Below, one piece after another: positions 8,901 to 15,531 of a stretch of DNA of 64,000 bases (within the stretch, counting starts at the first letter, position 1; the number at the start of each line of letters is the position of its first letter). The position numbers were made by a program, and so were the translations under genes. Source of the DNA: Sphingobacterium sp. ML3W. GTDB taxonomy: Bacteria > Bacteroidota > Bacteroidia > Sphingobacteriales > Sphingobacteriaceae. A model generated the notes under the pieces. It did no database searches. It was not told the DNA's origin and was given only the letters and a program-made list of their open reading frames with translations. The stretch spans positions 1,178,001 to 1,242,000 of the forward strand of contig NZ_CP009278.1 of the NCBI RefSeq assembly GCF_000747525.1. The letters run 5' to 3'.

Positions 8901-9282
8901 AAGAACATCTTTTGATAACCGGTTTTTTATTAATAATGATTTAGGTCATGCTGATTATGCTAAAAGATGGCAAAGACCTGGGGATGAAAAATGGACGGAT
9001 GTGCCTGCTTTTGTTTATCCAAGTAGTATACCTGCATCTGAAATGTATTATTCATCTTCAGCATTGGTGGAGCGTGGAGATCAGATCAAATTGCGGGATA
9101 TCCAGTTGAGTTACACTTTAACCCAAATGAATAAAATTGGTGTAAAGAATGCTCGAGTGTATGCCTACGTACAAAATATAGGGACTATATGGAGGGCAAA
9201 TAAGCTTAATATTGATCCCGAGTATGGAGAGTCTATTCCTGATCCAATGTCCATTTCATTGGGACTTAATTTCAACTTGTAA
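5938..9282 (+). CDS. SusC/RagA-type TonB-dependent outer-membrane transporter
   Basis: 1114 residues from the ATG at 5938; a GTG at 5914 is in frame but lies before the natural leader. A long basic pre-signal segment is followed by a hydrophobic stretch ending at LYAQ (about residue 49). Next comes a carboxypeptidase-like regulatory domain (LTGLVVSALDGKPMQDVSI to YVGYKTQKL), a plug with the SusC signature (VENITVLKDAAASSIWG, NGVIVITTKRG) and a 22-strand barrel. There is no STN signalling domain, although an ECF/FecR pair lies 3 kb downstream. The barrel forms an energised pore that works under a SusD lid. The substrate, a glycan or peptide, is not readable from sequence. Confidence 0.93.
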   Translation: MKRKINHINKLWGYLQKLSKHRGDGLLLMSKMLFLTLVLNSFMVSLYAQAPRKESGVNGQIYELTGLVVSALDGKPMQDVSIRIDDENLKIRASKEATFQVLVKNRKGEIKFSYVGYKTQKLNYTAGVSLTVKLIPEDNVMEEVEVVSTGFQKIPKERATGSFEFVDNKLFNRKVSTDFVSRLEDVVPSISFDKSYASGRGKVLGFSVRGESSISTIKWPLVVVDGVPYESNFDFLNGYFNNINPNDVENITVLKDAAASSIWGAKSGNGVIVITTKRGKYNQPFQISVNSNVTIGNKPNLYLYPQMASADYIEAERFLFDKGYWNSKMKRYSTNLTPVIQLLKKHKEGDIGDSELEGGLDALKDIDMREDFLKYIYRESTKQQYNVQLRGGSEKINTQFSIGYDKNLETVVTSSYNRLTLKNNTQMRPVKNLSLDLGITYTESKRKDSESPMGYNQMGRGTGNFPYMRMADENGNSLVVDAISRNPIFRDTVAGGRLLDWKYRPLDELFETHEITNIRETFVNLQAAYQIKPTLKVSGLYAYQQSYQPTEEWRGMGSVYQREFINYRASWNDDEVIWNIPVGDYLNTLSRSNTTHQSRIQLDYTKNWSDKHNLIAIAGTELRQVKSAMRSSVFMGYDPQTLTFQPVAYGKQIKALNGIGGSTQLTDYSQMEAYTNRYVSYFANVAYTYNSRYVISASARQDASNLFGVSTNDKFQPFWSVGGAWVLSNESFVNEQLFPLLKLRATYGYNGNVNNSTAAYPIISLQSAPHYMTGNPYATMQSPPNPSLKWERVGMLNLGLDFNFNNRISGSLEYYIKRPKDLIASTKIDPTTGYSTLNVNSADLDGRGADISINTDVIQNTQFKWSSNFVFAYNTTKVKRSFISDKRADSFVSYPYYGAMTAVEGLDLYSLLTYKWAGLSPESGKPRGYLNGEVSEDYFALVYGAEIDDLENHGSSRPTYFGSFRNSFSYKNLELSFNISYQLGYKFIRTSFDNRFFINNDLGHADYAKRWQRPGDEKWTDVPAFVYPSSIPASEMYYSSSALVERGDQIKLRDIQLSYTLTQMNKIGVKNARVYAYVQNIGTIWRANKLNIDPEYGESIPDPMSISLGLNFNL

Positions 9283-9292
9283 ATCATAGATT

Positions 9293-10645
9293 ATGAAACT
9301 TATCGTATATATTCTGCTCTTAGCAGCGCCACTTGTTGGCTGTGCTGACTTTTTAGATATCAAACCCAATCAAAAGATGGCTGTACCTAAAACATTAGAA
9401 CAGGCAGACATTTTGTTAAATGATTATAGCAGTATGAACACTGGGTATCCTAATCTGGGGGAAATAGCTGCAGATGATTATTATTTGAATTCAGCGGATT
9501 TAAGTGCAGTTGAACAGGAAGATGAAAAACTGAGCTATAATTGGTCTGGAACGATGATCACGATGAATACACAGTGGCAAAACCCATACAAAACGGTGTA
9601 TCTGGCCAACCAGGTATTAGAGATATTACAAAAACTAGAAAGCAGTTCTGATTTTGTCAAATATAAGCAAGTAATGGGAGGAGCTCATTTTTTTAGAGCT
9701 TTTGCCTTTCATCAGCTTGCTTCGGTGTTCACCTTGCCCTATAACCCTACTACAGCACCACAGGAGTTGGGTATTCCTTTAAGATTGGATCCTGCGTTAG
9801 ATTATAGATCAATACGGAGCAGCCTAGAACAAACTTATCAACAGATCATAAACGACTATAATATGGCCATCGGTAATCTTTCAATAGTAGAAACTCGTAA
9901 AGGTAGACCACATAAAGCAGCAGCATATGCGGGGTTGGCAAGAGTTTACTTGGATATGCAGGATTATGCCAAAGCATATGCTTACGCCGACTCGAGTTTG
10001 AGCCTCAAACATAGCTTAATGCAGTATAGTATGCGTGATCATACGATCAGGTTTCCTTTTGAACGTTTTAATGAGGAAGTACTTTTTCCAGCGACGATGC
10101 TATTTAGTTATGGATTAGATCAGTTCTTAGCTCGGGTCGATCCAGAGTTGTATGAAATGTATGCTGATAACGATTATAGAAAGCAATTGTACTTTCAGCA
10201 TAATGATGCTGATCCTGAGACTTATGGCTTTAGAGGTTCTTATGATAATAGTTCAGCCATTAACTTTATCGGATTGACGACTGGTGAGACCTATCTGATC
10301 CGGGCTGAATGTGCTGTTCGTATCAATCGTAAGAATCAAGCTTTAGCTGATATCAATATGCTCCTGTCGCATCGTCTTAAAGTAGCTGAATTTCTACCCA
10401 TTACTGAATCTGATCCAGATAAATTATTACGGATTATATTAGGTGAGCGAAGAAAGGAATTAATGTTTAGAGGGCGACGTTGGTCCGATTTGAAACGACT
10501 CAATCAGGATGTACGTTTTAAAAAGACATTGATTCGGGTACTCGATGGGAGAGAATATCGATTGGAGCCAAACAGTCTGAAATATGCGCATTTAATACCT
10601 GAGTTGGCCATAATGGAATCAGGTATGACACAAAATAAACGTTAG
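9293..10645 (+). CDS. SusD/RagB-type surface lipoprotein
   Basis: 450 residues beginning 10 bp after the SusC stop. The lipobox LVGC puts the lipidated cysteine at residue 17, followed by ADFLDIKP, a hallmark of the family. Later segments (ANQVLEIL, GGAHFFRAFAFHQLA, TYLIRAECAVR, LGERRKELMFRGRRWSDLKR) are the conserved TPR-like helices and the C-terminal motif of SusD. It caps the SusC barrel and captures substrate at the cell surface. Typical length for a short SusD. Confidence 0.93.
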   Translation: MKLIVYILLLAAPLVGCADFLDIKPNQKMAVPKTLEQADILLNDYSSMNTGYPNLGEIAADDYYLNSADLSAVEQEDEKLSYNWSGTMITMNTQWQNPYKTVYLANQVLEILQKLESSSDFVKYKQVMGGAHFFRAFAFHQLASVFTLPYNPTTAPQELGIPLRLDPALDYRSIRSSLEQTYQQIINDYNMAIGNLSIVETRKGRPHKAAAYAGLARVYLDMQDYAKAYAYADSSLSLKHSLMQYSMRDHTIRFPFERFNEEVLFPATMLFSYGLDQFLARVDPELYEMYADNDYRKQLYFQHNDADPETYGFRGSYDNSSAINFIGLTTGETYLIRAECAVRINRKNQALADINMLLSHRLKVAEFLPITESDPDKLLRIILGERRKELMFRGRRWSDLKRLNQDVRFKKTLIRVLDGREYRLEPNSLKYAHLIPELAIMESGMTQNKR

Positions 10646-10649
10646 ACCT

Positions 10650-11894
10650 ATGAATAAGATATTAATAAATTTATTGATCCTATTGTTGTCAAGCTCGATA
10701 GTCAGTGCTCAAAAGGATACAGATCGTAGTCAAGAATTGAAAGTAGGACAGCATTTGCCAAAATTAGCTGCTTTTCCTGTGTTGAACTACAGTAGGGGGA
10801 ATATTGACTTAAGTACTTTGCAGGGTAAAGTTGTTATTTTAGATTTTTTCGATACTTTTTGTGTTAACTGCATAGCAGCAATGCCCAAGCTCCAGCAGCT
10901 TCAGAATGAATTGGGAGACAAATTGCAGGTGATCTTGGTTACTTGGCAAGACAAAGCAACGATCGAAAATTTTTATAAGAGCAATGCATTTCTTAAAGAG
11001 CATAAAGTTGCCCTTCCAACCATATATGAAGATACGCTATTGCGTCTTTATTTTCCTCATAAAGGGGTGCCTCATACAGCTTGGCTCAAGCAGGGGAAAG
11101 TTCAGGCGATAACATTTGCAGATTTTGCTAAAGCGGAGCATGTGGAAAAACTCTATTTGGAAGGTAAGATACATTTGCCTTTAAAAGCAGATTTTAGAGA
11201 TGAATCATCCCCGGTTAGTATTAATAAACTTGTGGATGGATCGCTTGTTAATCTTTCTATATCGGGATATCAAGATGGTAAAATGTGGCATGGAATTCAA
11301 ATTAAAAAGGATAGCGTTACTCAAAAAAGGAAAGTGAGTTTTTATAACCGTGATATTCTTGGTGCATATACTGCGGCACTCAGCCTTATAAAAAAACCAA
11401 CATTTGTTTTAAAAGAGGAGCGTATAAAGTGGAAAGTTAGCAACCCAGATCGCTATCGTTATTTAGCTAGTGGAGATGGTAAGAATAGCTGGCTACTGGA
11501 TCATGGCATTTGCTATGAGCGTATAGATGTACTTGACATCGATACACAACGTGTGGCAAAGGTAATTATTAACGATCTTAATAATGGATTGGGATTGAAT
11601 GTCTATTGGTCAATAGAGGAAATTCCATGTTTGGTACTGCAACGATTGGATGATGATGCTGTAATTATTGAAAAAAGCGAAGATGGACTGGAAGGGACAG
11701 AGGTATTGGTGTTTACAATTGATTATTTAGGGAAGTTTCCGCCGGTTTTTGACGAGGTTAAGTCTACAGTGAACATTAAGGTTGACGACTATTCAAGTTT
11801 GGATGCTCTTAATAAGCAATTGCAAAATCAGGGATTGGTTCTAAAAAAGGATGCTCGGAAAATGGAAGTTTTGGTCTTTGAAGAAAGCGAGTAA
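10650..11894 (+). CDS. TlpA-like exported thioredoxin-fold protein with C-terminal extension
   Basis: 414 residues, 4 bp after the SusD stop, so certainly co-transcribed. Signal peptide MNKILINLLILLLSSSIVSA. A thioredoxin fold spans about residues 31-170 with the redox motif C71-V-N-C74 and the cis-Pro segment GVPHTAWL. The remaining 240 residues are an uncharacterised domain ending in DDYSSLDALNKQLQNQGL, which resembles the end of DUF3738-type proteins. Proteins of this build commonly follow SusCD pairs in Sphingobacteriaceae. It probably acts in the periplasm on disulfides, possibly of the operon's own products, but its partner is unknown. Confidence 0.8.
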   Translation: MNKILINLLILLLSSSIVSAQKDTDRSQELKVGQHLPKLAAFPVLNYSRGNIDLSTLQGKVVILDFFDTFCVNCIAAMPKLQQLQNELGDKLQVILVTWQDKATIENFYKSNAFLKEHKVALPTIYEDTLLRLYFPHKGVPHTAWLKQGKVQAITFADFAKAEHVEKLYLEGKIHLPLKADFRDESSPVSINKLVDGSLVNLSISGYQDGKMWHGIQIKKDSVTQKRKVSFYNRDILGAYTAALSLIKKPTFVLKEERIKWKVSNPDRYRYLASGDGKNSWLLDHGICYERIDVLDIDTQRVAKVIINDLNNGLGLNVYWSIEEIPCLVLQRLDDDAVIIEKSEDGLEGTEVLVFTIDYLGKFPPVFDEVKSTVNIKVDDYSSLDALNKQLQNQGLVLKKDARKMEVLVFEESE

Positions 11895-11902
11895 TACAAA
11901 TA

Positions 11903-11930
11903 GGGGTTAGCTCCTCGCTAACCCCTTTAT
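11903..11930 (+). terminator. Terminator of the SusCD operon
   Basis: A perfect 9-bp stem GGGGTTAGC / GCTAACCCC (11903-11911 and 11917-11925) with a 5-nt loop, followed by TTTATT, 8 bp after the thioredoxin stop. Confidence 0.85.
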
Positions 11931-11954
11931 TATACAAGTGTACCTCGCTAAAAC

Positions 11955-12182
11955 CTACCTATCCCGTAACTTAACATTGGCAGACTCTTGACCTGAGTGT
12001 AAGGCTGTGATCATCTCGTCTTTCAATGTTGCAGATAATTCAGGTTTTAATCCTGAAGTGTCTGCATTTGCTTGAACAGCACAGATTTGATCTTGACCTC
12101 CACAACTTGGTGGAGTAGTTTCTAATGTATAGTTGTTAGGAGTAAGAGGGTTACCAGTTGCCGATAATTTAAACCAGTTCAT
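11955..12182 (-). CDS. Small protein resembling the DUF6520 type, without signal peptide
   Basis: 75 residues from the ATG at 12182, which has GGAGG 6 nt upstream; GTG at 12188 is an alternative. The sequence WFKLSATGNPLTPNNYTL, then TPPSCGGQDQICAVQANAD, resembles small Bacteroidota proteins with a W-F-x-Y/L start, a TPP-x-C segment and an I-C-A-V/I-Q-A motif. Those normally carry an N-terminal signal peptide, but here a TAA lies six codons upstream of the ATG in the same frame, so the leader is absent. The two cysteines suggest a disulfide if exported. Function unknown. Confidence 0.5.
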   Translation of the reverse strand: MNWFKLSATGNPLTPNNYTLETTPPSCGGQDQICAVQANADTSGLKPELSATLKDEMITALHSGQESANVKLRDR

Positions 12183-12208
12183 TTGCACCTCCGTCTTTTA
12201 TACTATTA

Positions 12209-12538
12209 TCATAATTTAGTTAATTGATCACAATACTTGATCAGGGTATTGGCCCCCTGCAAATTCCGAAAGAAAGATGCTTTTTCTTGGTATTGGGACT
12301 CCTTATTCGACCAAAAAAGTTTTTCCTTGTACCCAATGGGGAAACTCGTAAACTTACGTCCATGTGCATCGTGCACCGGACCGGCGCAACAGCAGCTTCC
12401 GAGTAAAGAACGCAGGCTTTGCCCAATTCGGTCAACCATCCTGCAGCATATCGCTGTGGTGGCATAGCTTGCGCTTGCTACCCCGATTCTATACGGTGGT
12501 TTTCCAAATTGTCCTTTTCTATTTGTCTGCTTTTGCAT
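12209..12538 (-). CDS. Hypothetical Cys/Arg-rich small protein
   Basis: 109 residues, ending 26 bp before the next minus-strand start, an arrangement that would suit a two-gene operon. It contains SYATTAICCRM and LLGSCCCAGP. Other frames are also open across the same stretch, so coding is not secure. G+C is higher than in the surroundings. I do not recognise it. Confidence 0.3.
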   Translation of the reverse strand: MQKQTNRKGQFGKPPYRIGVASASYATTAICCRMVDRIGQSLRSLLGSCCCAGPVHDAHGRKFTSFPIGYKEKLFWSNKESQYQEKASFFRNLQGANTLIKYCDQLTKL

Positions 12539-12670
12539 GATCTTTTATTTTAATCTTTTTCGTTATAAATTCTCTAGTTCTTGTGAGTAAGAGAATTTAT
12601 TCGTCGTATTACTGCAGTCCAATTTCCTGCCGCTATTTTTATGCAACTATTTATTAATCAGATATTTAAT

Positions 12671-12702
12671 TTTGTTTGTTTAATTTTTGTGTTGTATCTT
12701 TG
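12671..12702 (+). promoter_or_regulatory. Promoter of the sigma/anti-sigma operon
   Basis: TTTG at 12671-12674 and a perfect -7 element TATCTTTG at 12695-12702, spacer 20 bp. Transcription would start near 12708, leaving a leader of about 155 nt before the sigma gene. Confidence 0.6.
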
Positions 12703-12864
12703 TTTTAACCATTAATAATTTCATCGTCTTCTATATATAACTGTCCTAACTAGAGGAAATGTACCCCCTGTATTTTCATTTATTTTTTAAATGTCTGATT
12801 ATCAGGTTGATAATTTTTATTAAAATGGTTGGGATATATGAAATATGGAAGTAAAACCTAAGAT

Positions 12865-13392
12865 ATGGAAAAGGAAACCTTTAGTACATTGATTGATGAT
12901 CCTGATCAGGGGATACGGCTCATCGTAGAACATTTTCGAGTTCAATTATTGGGGCAGATCAGCCGTTTTATTCATAATGATGATGAATTGGTCAAAGATG
13001 TGTTTCAGCTTACATTGATAGCGATATGGAAAGATCATCGAAACATTGGTGAAATGGCTGATCCCTTTGTATGGATAATGGCGATAGCTCGAAATATTGC
13101 TTATTGTACACTTCGGTCTGAACGAAAGCATCTTAAAGAACCAATCGAAGACCATGTGGATGTATGCAGTAATGAACTGGCGGATACGAAGCTGGTCTAC
13201 CAAGAGACGCTTAATGAGCTGATGCTACAGGCAACAGAGCTTACTCCAATGGAAAGGAATATTTTGATAGGCTCTAAAGTCGATGGAATGGATAATAAAG
13301 AATTGGAAAAAGTCCATAAGCTCAAGCCGCAACGGGTCAGGAACTTACTGAGTTCTGCACAGAGGAAGATCAGAAAGCTATTTAAGCGTTGA
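12865..13392 (+). CDS. ECF RNA polymerase sigma factor
   Basis: 175 residues. Region 2 is seen as LVKDVFQLTLIAIWKDHRNI followed by PFVWIMAIARNIAYC (core binding and -10 recognition). Region 4 (LTPMERNILIGSKVDGMDNK, then KPQRVRNLLSSAQRKIRKL) is the -35 HTH. The length is typical of ECF factors of the FecI-like Bacteroidota groups. It lies 44 bp upstream of a FecR-type anti-sigma in the same direction, so the two form a regulatory pair. The target is presumably a TonB-dependent uptake system, either the nearby SusCD operon or one since lost (see 14729-14770). Confidence 0.9.
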   Translation: MEKETFSTLIDDPDQGIRLIVEHFRVQLLGQISRFIHNDDELVKDVFQLTLIAIWKDHRNIGEMADPFVWIMAIARNIAYCTLRSERKHLKEPIEDHVDVCSNELADTKLVYQETLNELMLQATELTPMERNILIGSKVDGMDNKELEKVHKLKPQRVRNLLSSAQRKIRKLFKR

Positions 13393-13436
13393 TCGGAACA
13401 TTCAATTGAGTTATTCATATACTAGAACGGATTAAA

Positions 13437-14732
13437 ATGGGACACAACAATATAAATATTGAAGACTTAATCAGAAAGCAATTATTGGAAGAGATTACCA
13501 CAGTGGAAGAGCTGTTGTTGGAACGGGAGAAGTCTCGGTATTCGGAAGATGTGTATGAGTTGATGGTTATCGAGGTGCTACGGGATCTGGGCGGACAATT
13601 GCCCAAAGGTATATTGCGGGATTGGCAGCCTGATGTTGAGGCTATCATCAAAAGAGCAAAAGCCTTAAAACTTGATGAGGAATTAGTAGTAAAAATGCCA
13701 AAGGATGAAAAGATATTCTTGGCTATTGTTGCTGCTGTGGCTGTACTCTTCTTCTTTGGCTCCGTCGCTATTAATTATTTCAAAGTACGAGATGATGTTA
13801 ATTATATACTGTCAGTGGGAAGCAACAGTCTGCATTTTGCGCATGACGGAGATATCCCGTCTGAAGAGTCTTCCTGTATGCTATTGGTCGGAGACTCGAC
13901 CTGGGTAAAAGTATATCCTGATGATGTGGGAAGGATAAAGCAGGTGGGGGATTTATTGATTAGCAGAACTAGAGAGGGTGTGTTGAAGATTGAAAAAGTA
14001 GAAGGTGATGGTTATGAAGAGCCAACAATGATAGCAAATCTGGAAATCTACACGGAAGCACGGCAACAATGTGTACTGGAGACCGAAGATGGTACCCGCA
14101 TCAGGATGAATGCGCAGTCTTGGGTGCGATACCCGATACAGAAAAGGGACACCACTTACATTGATTTGATAGGTGAGGCTTATATGGCGACCAGTAAAAA
14201 CACACTGGTTGTAGGTACTGTGAAAGGTAAAGTGACTGCAACAGCGAGCGACTTTGTCATTAGAGCAACAAAGGATCATACCAAGTTGGTGCTTAATAAT
14301 GGGGAGGTGGATCTGTATTCCTATAGTTTGAGGAAAAGCGAGCTCTTGTATTGCCCCGGTGATCTTGGGGTACTGATGGCAGAACGGTCGGATAAATCAG
14401 GTTTGGAAATAGATACTCTTTTTCGAGAAGTTAATGTGGATTTTGAAATGGCTAAGATGTGGACCCGTAAAATCCGCACTTATAAAAATATATCATTGAG
14501 GATATTTGTAGACGAAATGAGCCGTTGGGAAGGGTTTACTATAAAACAATGGGACTGTTTGCCGCAGGATAAGTTAGTCACGGTATCCGTACATTATCAG
14601 AGTAATAGAGAAGTGGTTTATAGCGCCATTCGTGACGCTGGCTTGATATTGTATGAAAATAGGGGAAGGATCAGCTTCTGTCCAGATGATGATAAAAATA
14701 AGATATCAATGATTGGAAGGAGGAAAAGATGA
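13437..14732 (+). CDS. FecR-type anti-sigma factor
   Basis: 431 residues. The N-terminal cytoplasmic part would hold the sigma factor. One membrane helix lies at about residues 92-112 (IFLAIVAAVAVLFFFGSVAI). The periplasmic FecR domain includes TEDGTRIRMNAQSWVRYP and IDLIGEAYM, and a DUF4974-like C-terminal domain includes ISLRIFVDEMSRWEGFTI. A receptor normally touches the periplasmic part to release the sigma factor. It is slightly longer at the N-terminus than many FecR proteins. The stop overlaps the ATG of a tiny reading frame. Confidence 0.88.
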   Translation: MGHNNINIEDLIRKQLLEEITTVEELLLEREKSRYSEDVYELMVIEVLRDLGGQLPKGILRDWQPDVEAIIKRAKALKLDEELVVKMPKDEKIFLAIVAAVAVLFFFGSVAINYFKVRDDVNYILSVGSNSLHFAHDGDIPSEESSCMLLVGDSTWVKVYPDDVGRIKQVGDLLISRTREGVLKIEKVEGDGYEEPTMIANLEIYTEARQQCVLETEDGTRIRMNAQSWVRYPIQKRDTTYIDLIGEAYMATSKNTLVVGTVKGKVTATASDFVIRATKDHTKLVLNNGEVDLYSYSLRKSELLYCPGDLGVLMAERSDKSGLEIDTLFREVNVDFEMAKMWTRKIRTYKNISLRIFVDEMSRWEGFTIKQWDCLPQDKLVTVSVHYQSNREVVYSAIRDAGLILYENRGRISFCPDDDKNKISMIGRRKR

Positions 14733-14770
14733 TGATGAGCAACCAAAAAATAATGGGAGGCATGGCTTAG
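14729..14770 (+). pseudogene. Thirteen-codon coupled frame, possible stub of a SusC gene
   Basis: ATGATGATG starts inside the FecR stop, with AGGAGG (14718-14723) 5 nt upstream, one of the best Shine-Dalgarno sequences in the window. It encodes MMMSNQKIMGGMA and then TAG (14768-14770). The same frame stays open for another 22 codons (NPYHSSRRTTPNTQQKMIHI...), a basic segment like the pre-signal region of SusC proteins, and then stops. It could be the stub of a deleted receptor gene or a leader peptide. Confidence 0.4.
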
Positions 14771-14914
14771 AATCCGTACCACAGTTCAAGGAGAACTACA
14801 CCTAATACGCAACAAAAAATGATTCATATTTTTTATTAAAACAAATTTATCTTTACAGCACATACCTCATGTTAAGGTTTTAAGTAAGGAGGGGCAGCTA
14901 ATAGAAAATGAACA

Positions 14915-14952
14915 TAAAAAAGCCTCAGAATTTTACGCACTGAGGCTTTTTC
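14915..14952. terminator. Bidirectional terminator
   Basis: GCCTCAG (14922-14928) pairs with CTGAGGC (14940-14946), with an A-run before and a T-run after. It can end the plus-strand FecR transcript and the minus-strand lipoprotein gene that stops at 14955. Confidence 0.8.
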
Positions 14953-14954
14953 TG

Positions 14955-15407
14955 TTATTCGACATAGTCTGTGTCTGAAATTATAACTTTGACAATTAAA
15001 TCTCTCGTTGGAAAATTGATTAAGGCATCATCCAATGGATCCTCACCAATAATCATCACTTCACCTATTTTGTAATCAATATGAAAACTTATTGGAGCCG
15101 ATTGTCCATTACCATAATCAAATGCAAATGAAGCAGGAAGAATTTTGTACGATGATTCTTTATTTAAGCTCATATGTACAGAAACGTCACCTTGATCAAC
15201 GTAATATTGTGTAAGCTCTGGTAAACTTAGCTTATGGATAATGCGACCGCTATTATCAGAAGTCCATTGATTTGGCTTGATCGTATAAATAAAAGATCTG
15301 CCTGGATTAACAGTTATGTTTTCTTCAGTAATATACTCTTTCGTGCAAGAACTAAACACAGTTAAGGTTGCACCACCTATTAATAGGGCTGATAAAATTC
15401 TTTTCAT
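14955..15407 (-). CDS. Small lipoprotein of unknown function
   Basis: 150 residues. The lipobox VFSSC gives a lipidated cysteine at residue 21 after a clear signal peptide (MKRILSALLIGGATLTVF). The mature part is predicted to be mostly beta (GRSFIYTIKPNQWTSD, YYVDQGDVSVHMSLN, DLIVKVIISDTDYVE). It is acidic near the C-terminus. No known domain is recognised. It stands alone between two terminators, so it has its own transcript. Confidence 0.75.
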   Translation of the reverse strand: MKRILSALLIGGATLTVFSSCTKEYITEENITVNPGRSFIYTIKPNQWTSDNSGRIIHKLSLPELTQYYVDQGDVSVHMSLNKESSYKILPASFAFDYGNGQSAPISFHIDYKIGEVMIIGEDPLDDALINFPTRDLIVKVIISDTDYVE

Positions 15408-15481
15408 ATCTTTATTTTTCTTTTCTAAACTAATGAGATTGTCAAACGATGTAAAAGTTTAACATTCTATTAACACTACTA

Positions 15482-15509
15482 ACAAAAAATGCACCACTAA
15501 TGGTGCATT
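15482..15509 (-). terminator. Terminator of clpC
   Basis: TGCACCA / TGGTGCA stem (15490-15496 and 15501-15507) with a 4-nt loop. Read on the minus strand it is followed by TTTTTTGT. It lies 25 bp past the clpC stop. Confidence 0.75.
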
Positions 15510-15531
15510 TTTATAAATAACTCAAATTCTA

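Noticed and set aside
12224..12467. Several overlapping frames on both strands
   Set aside because: They are shadows of one another in a higher-G+C stretch; only the minus-strand 12209-12538 frame has an operon-like position, and it is itself weak.
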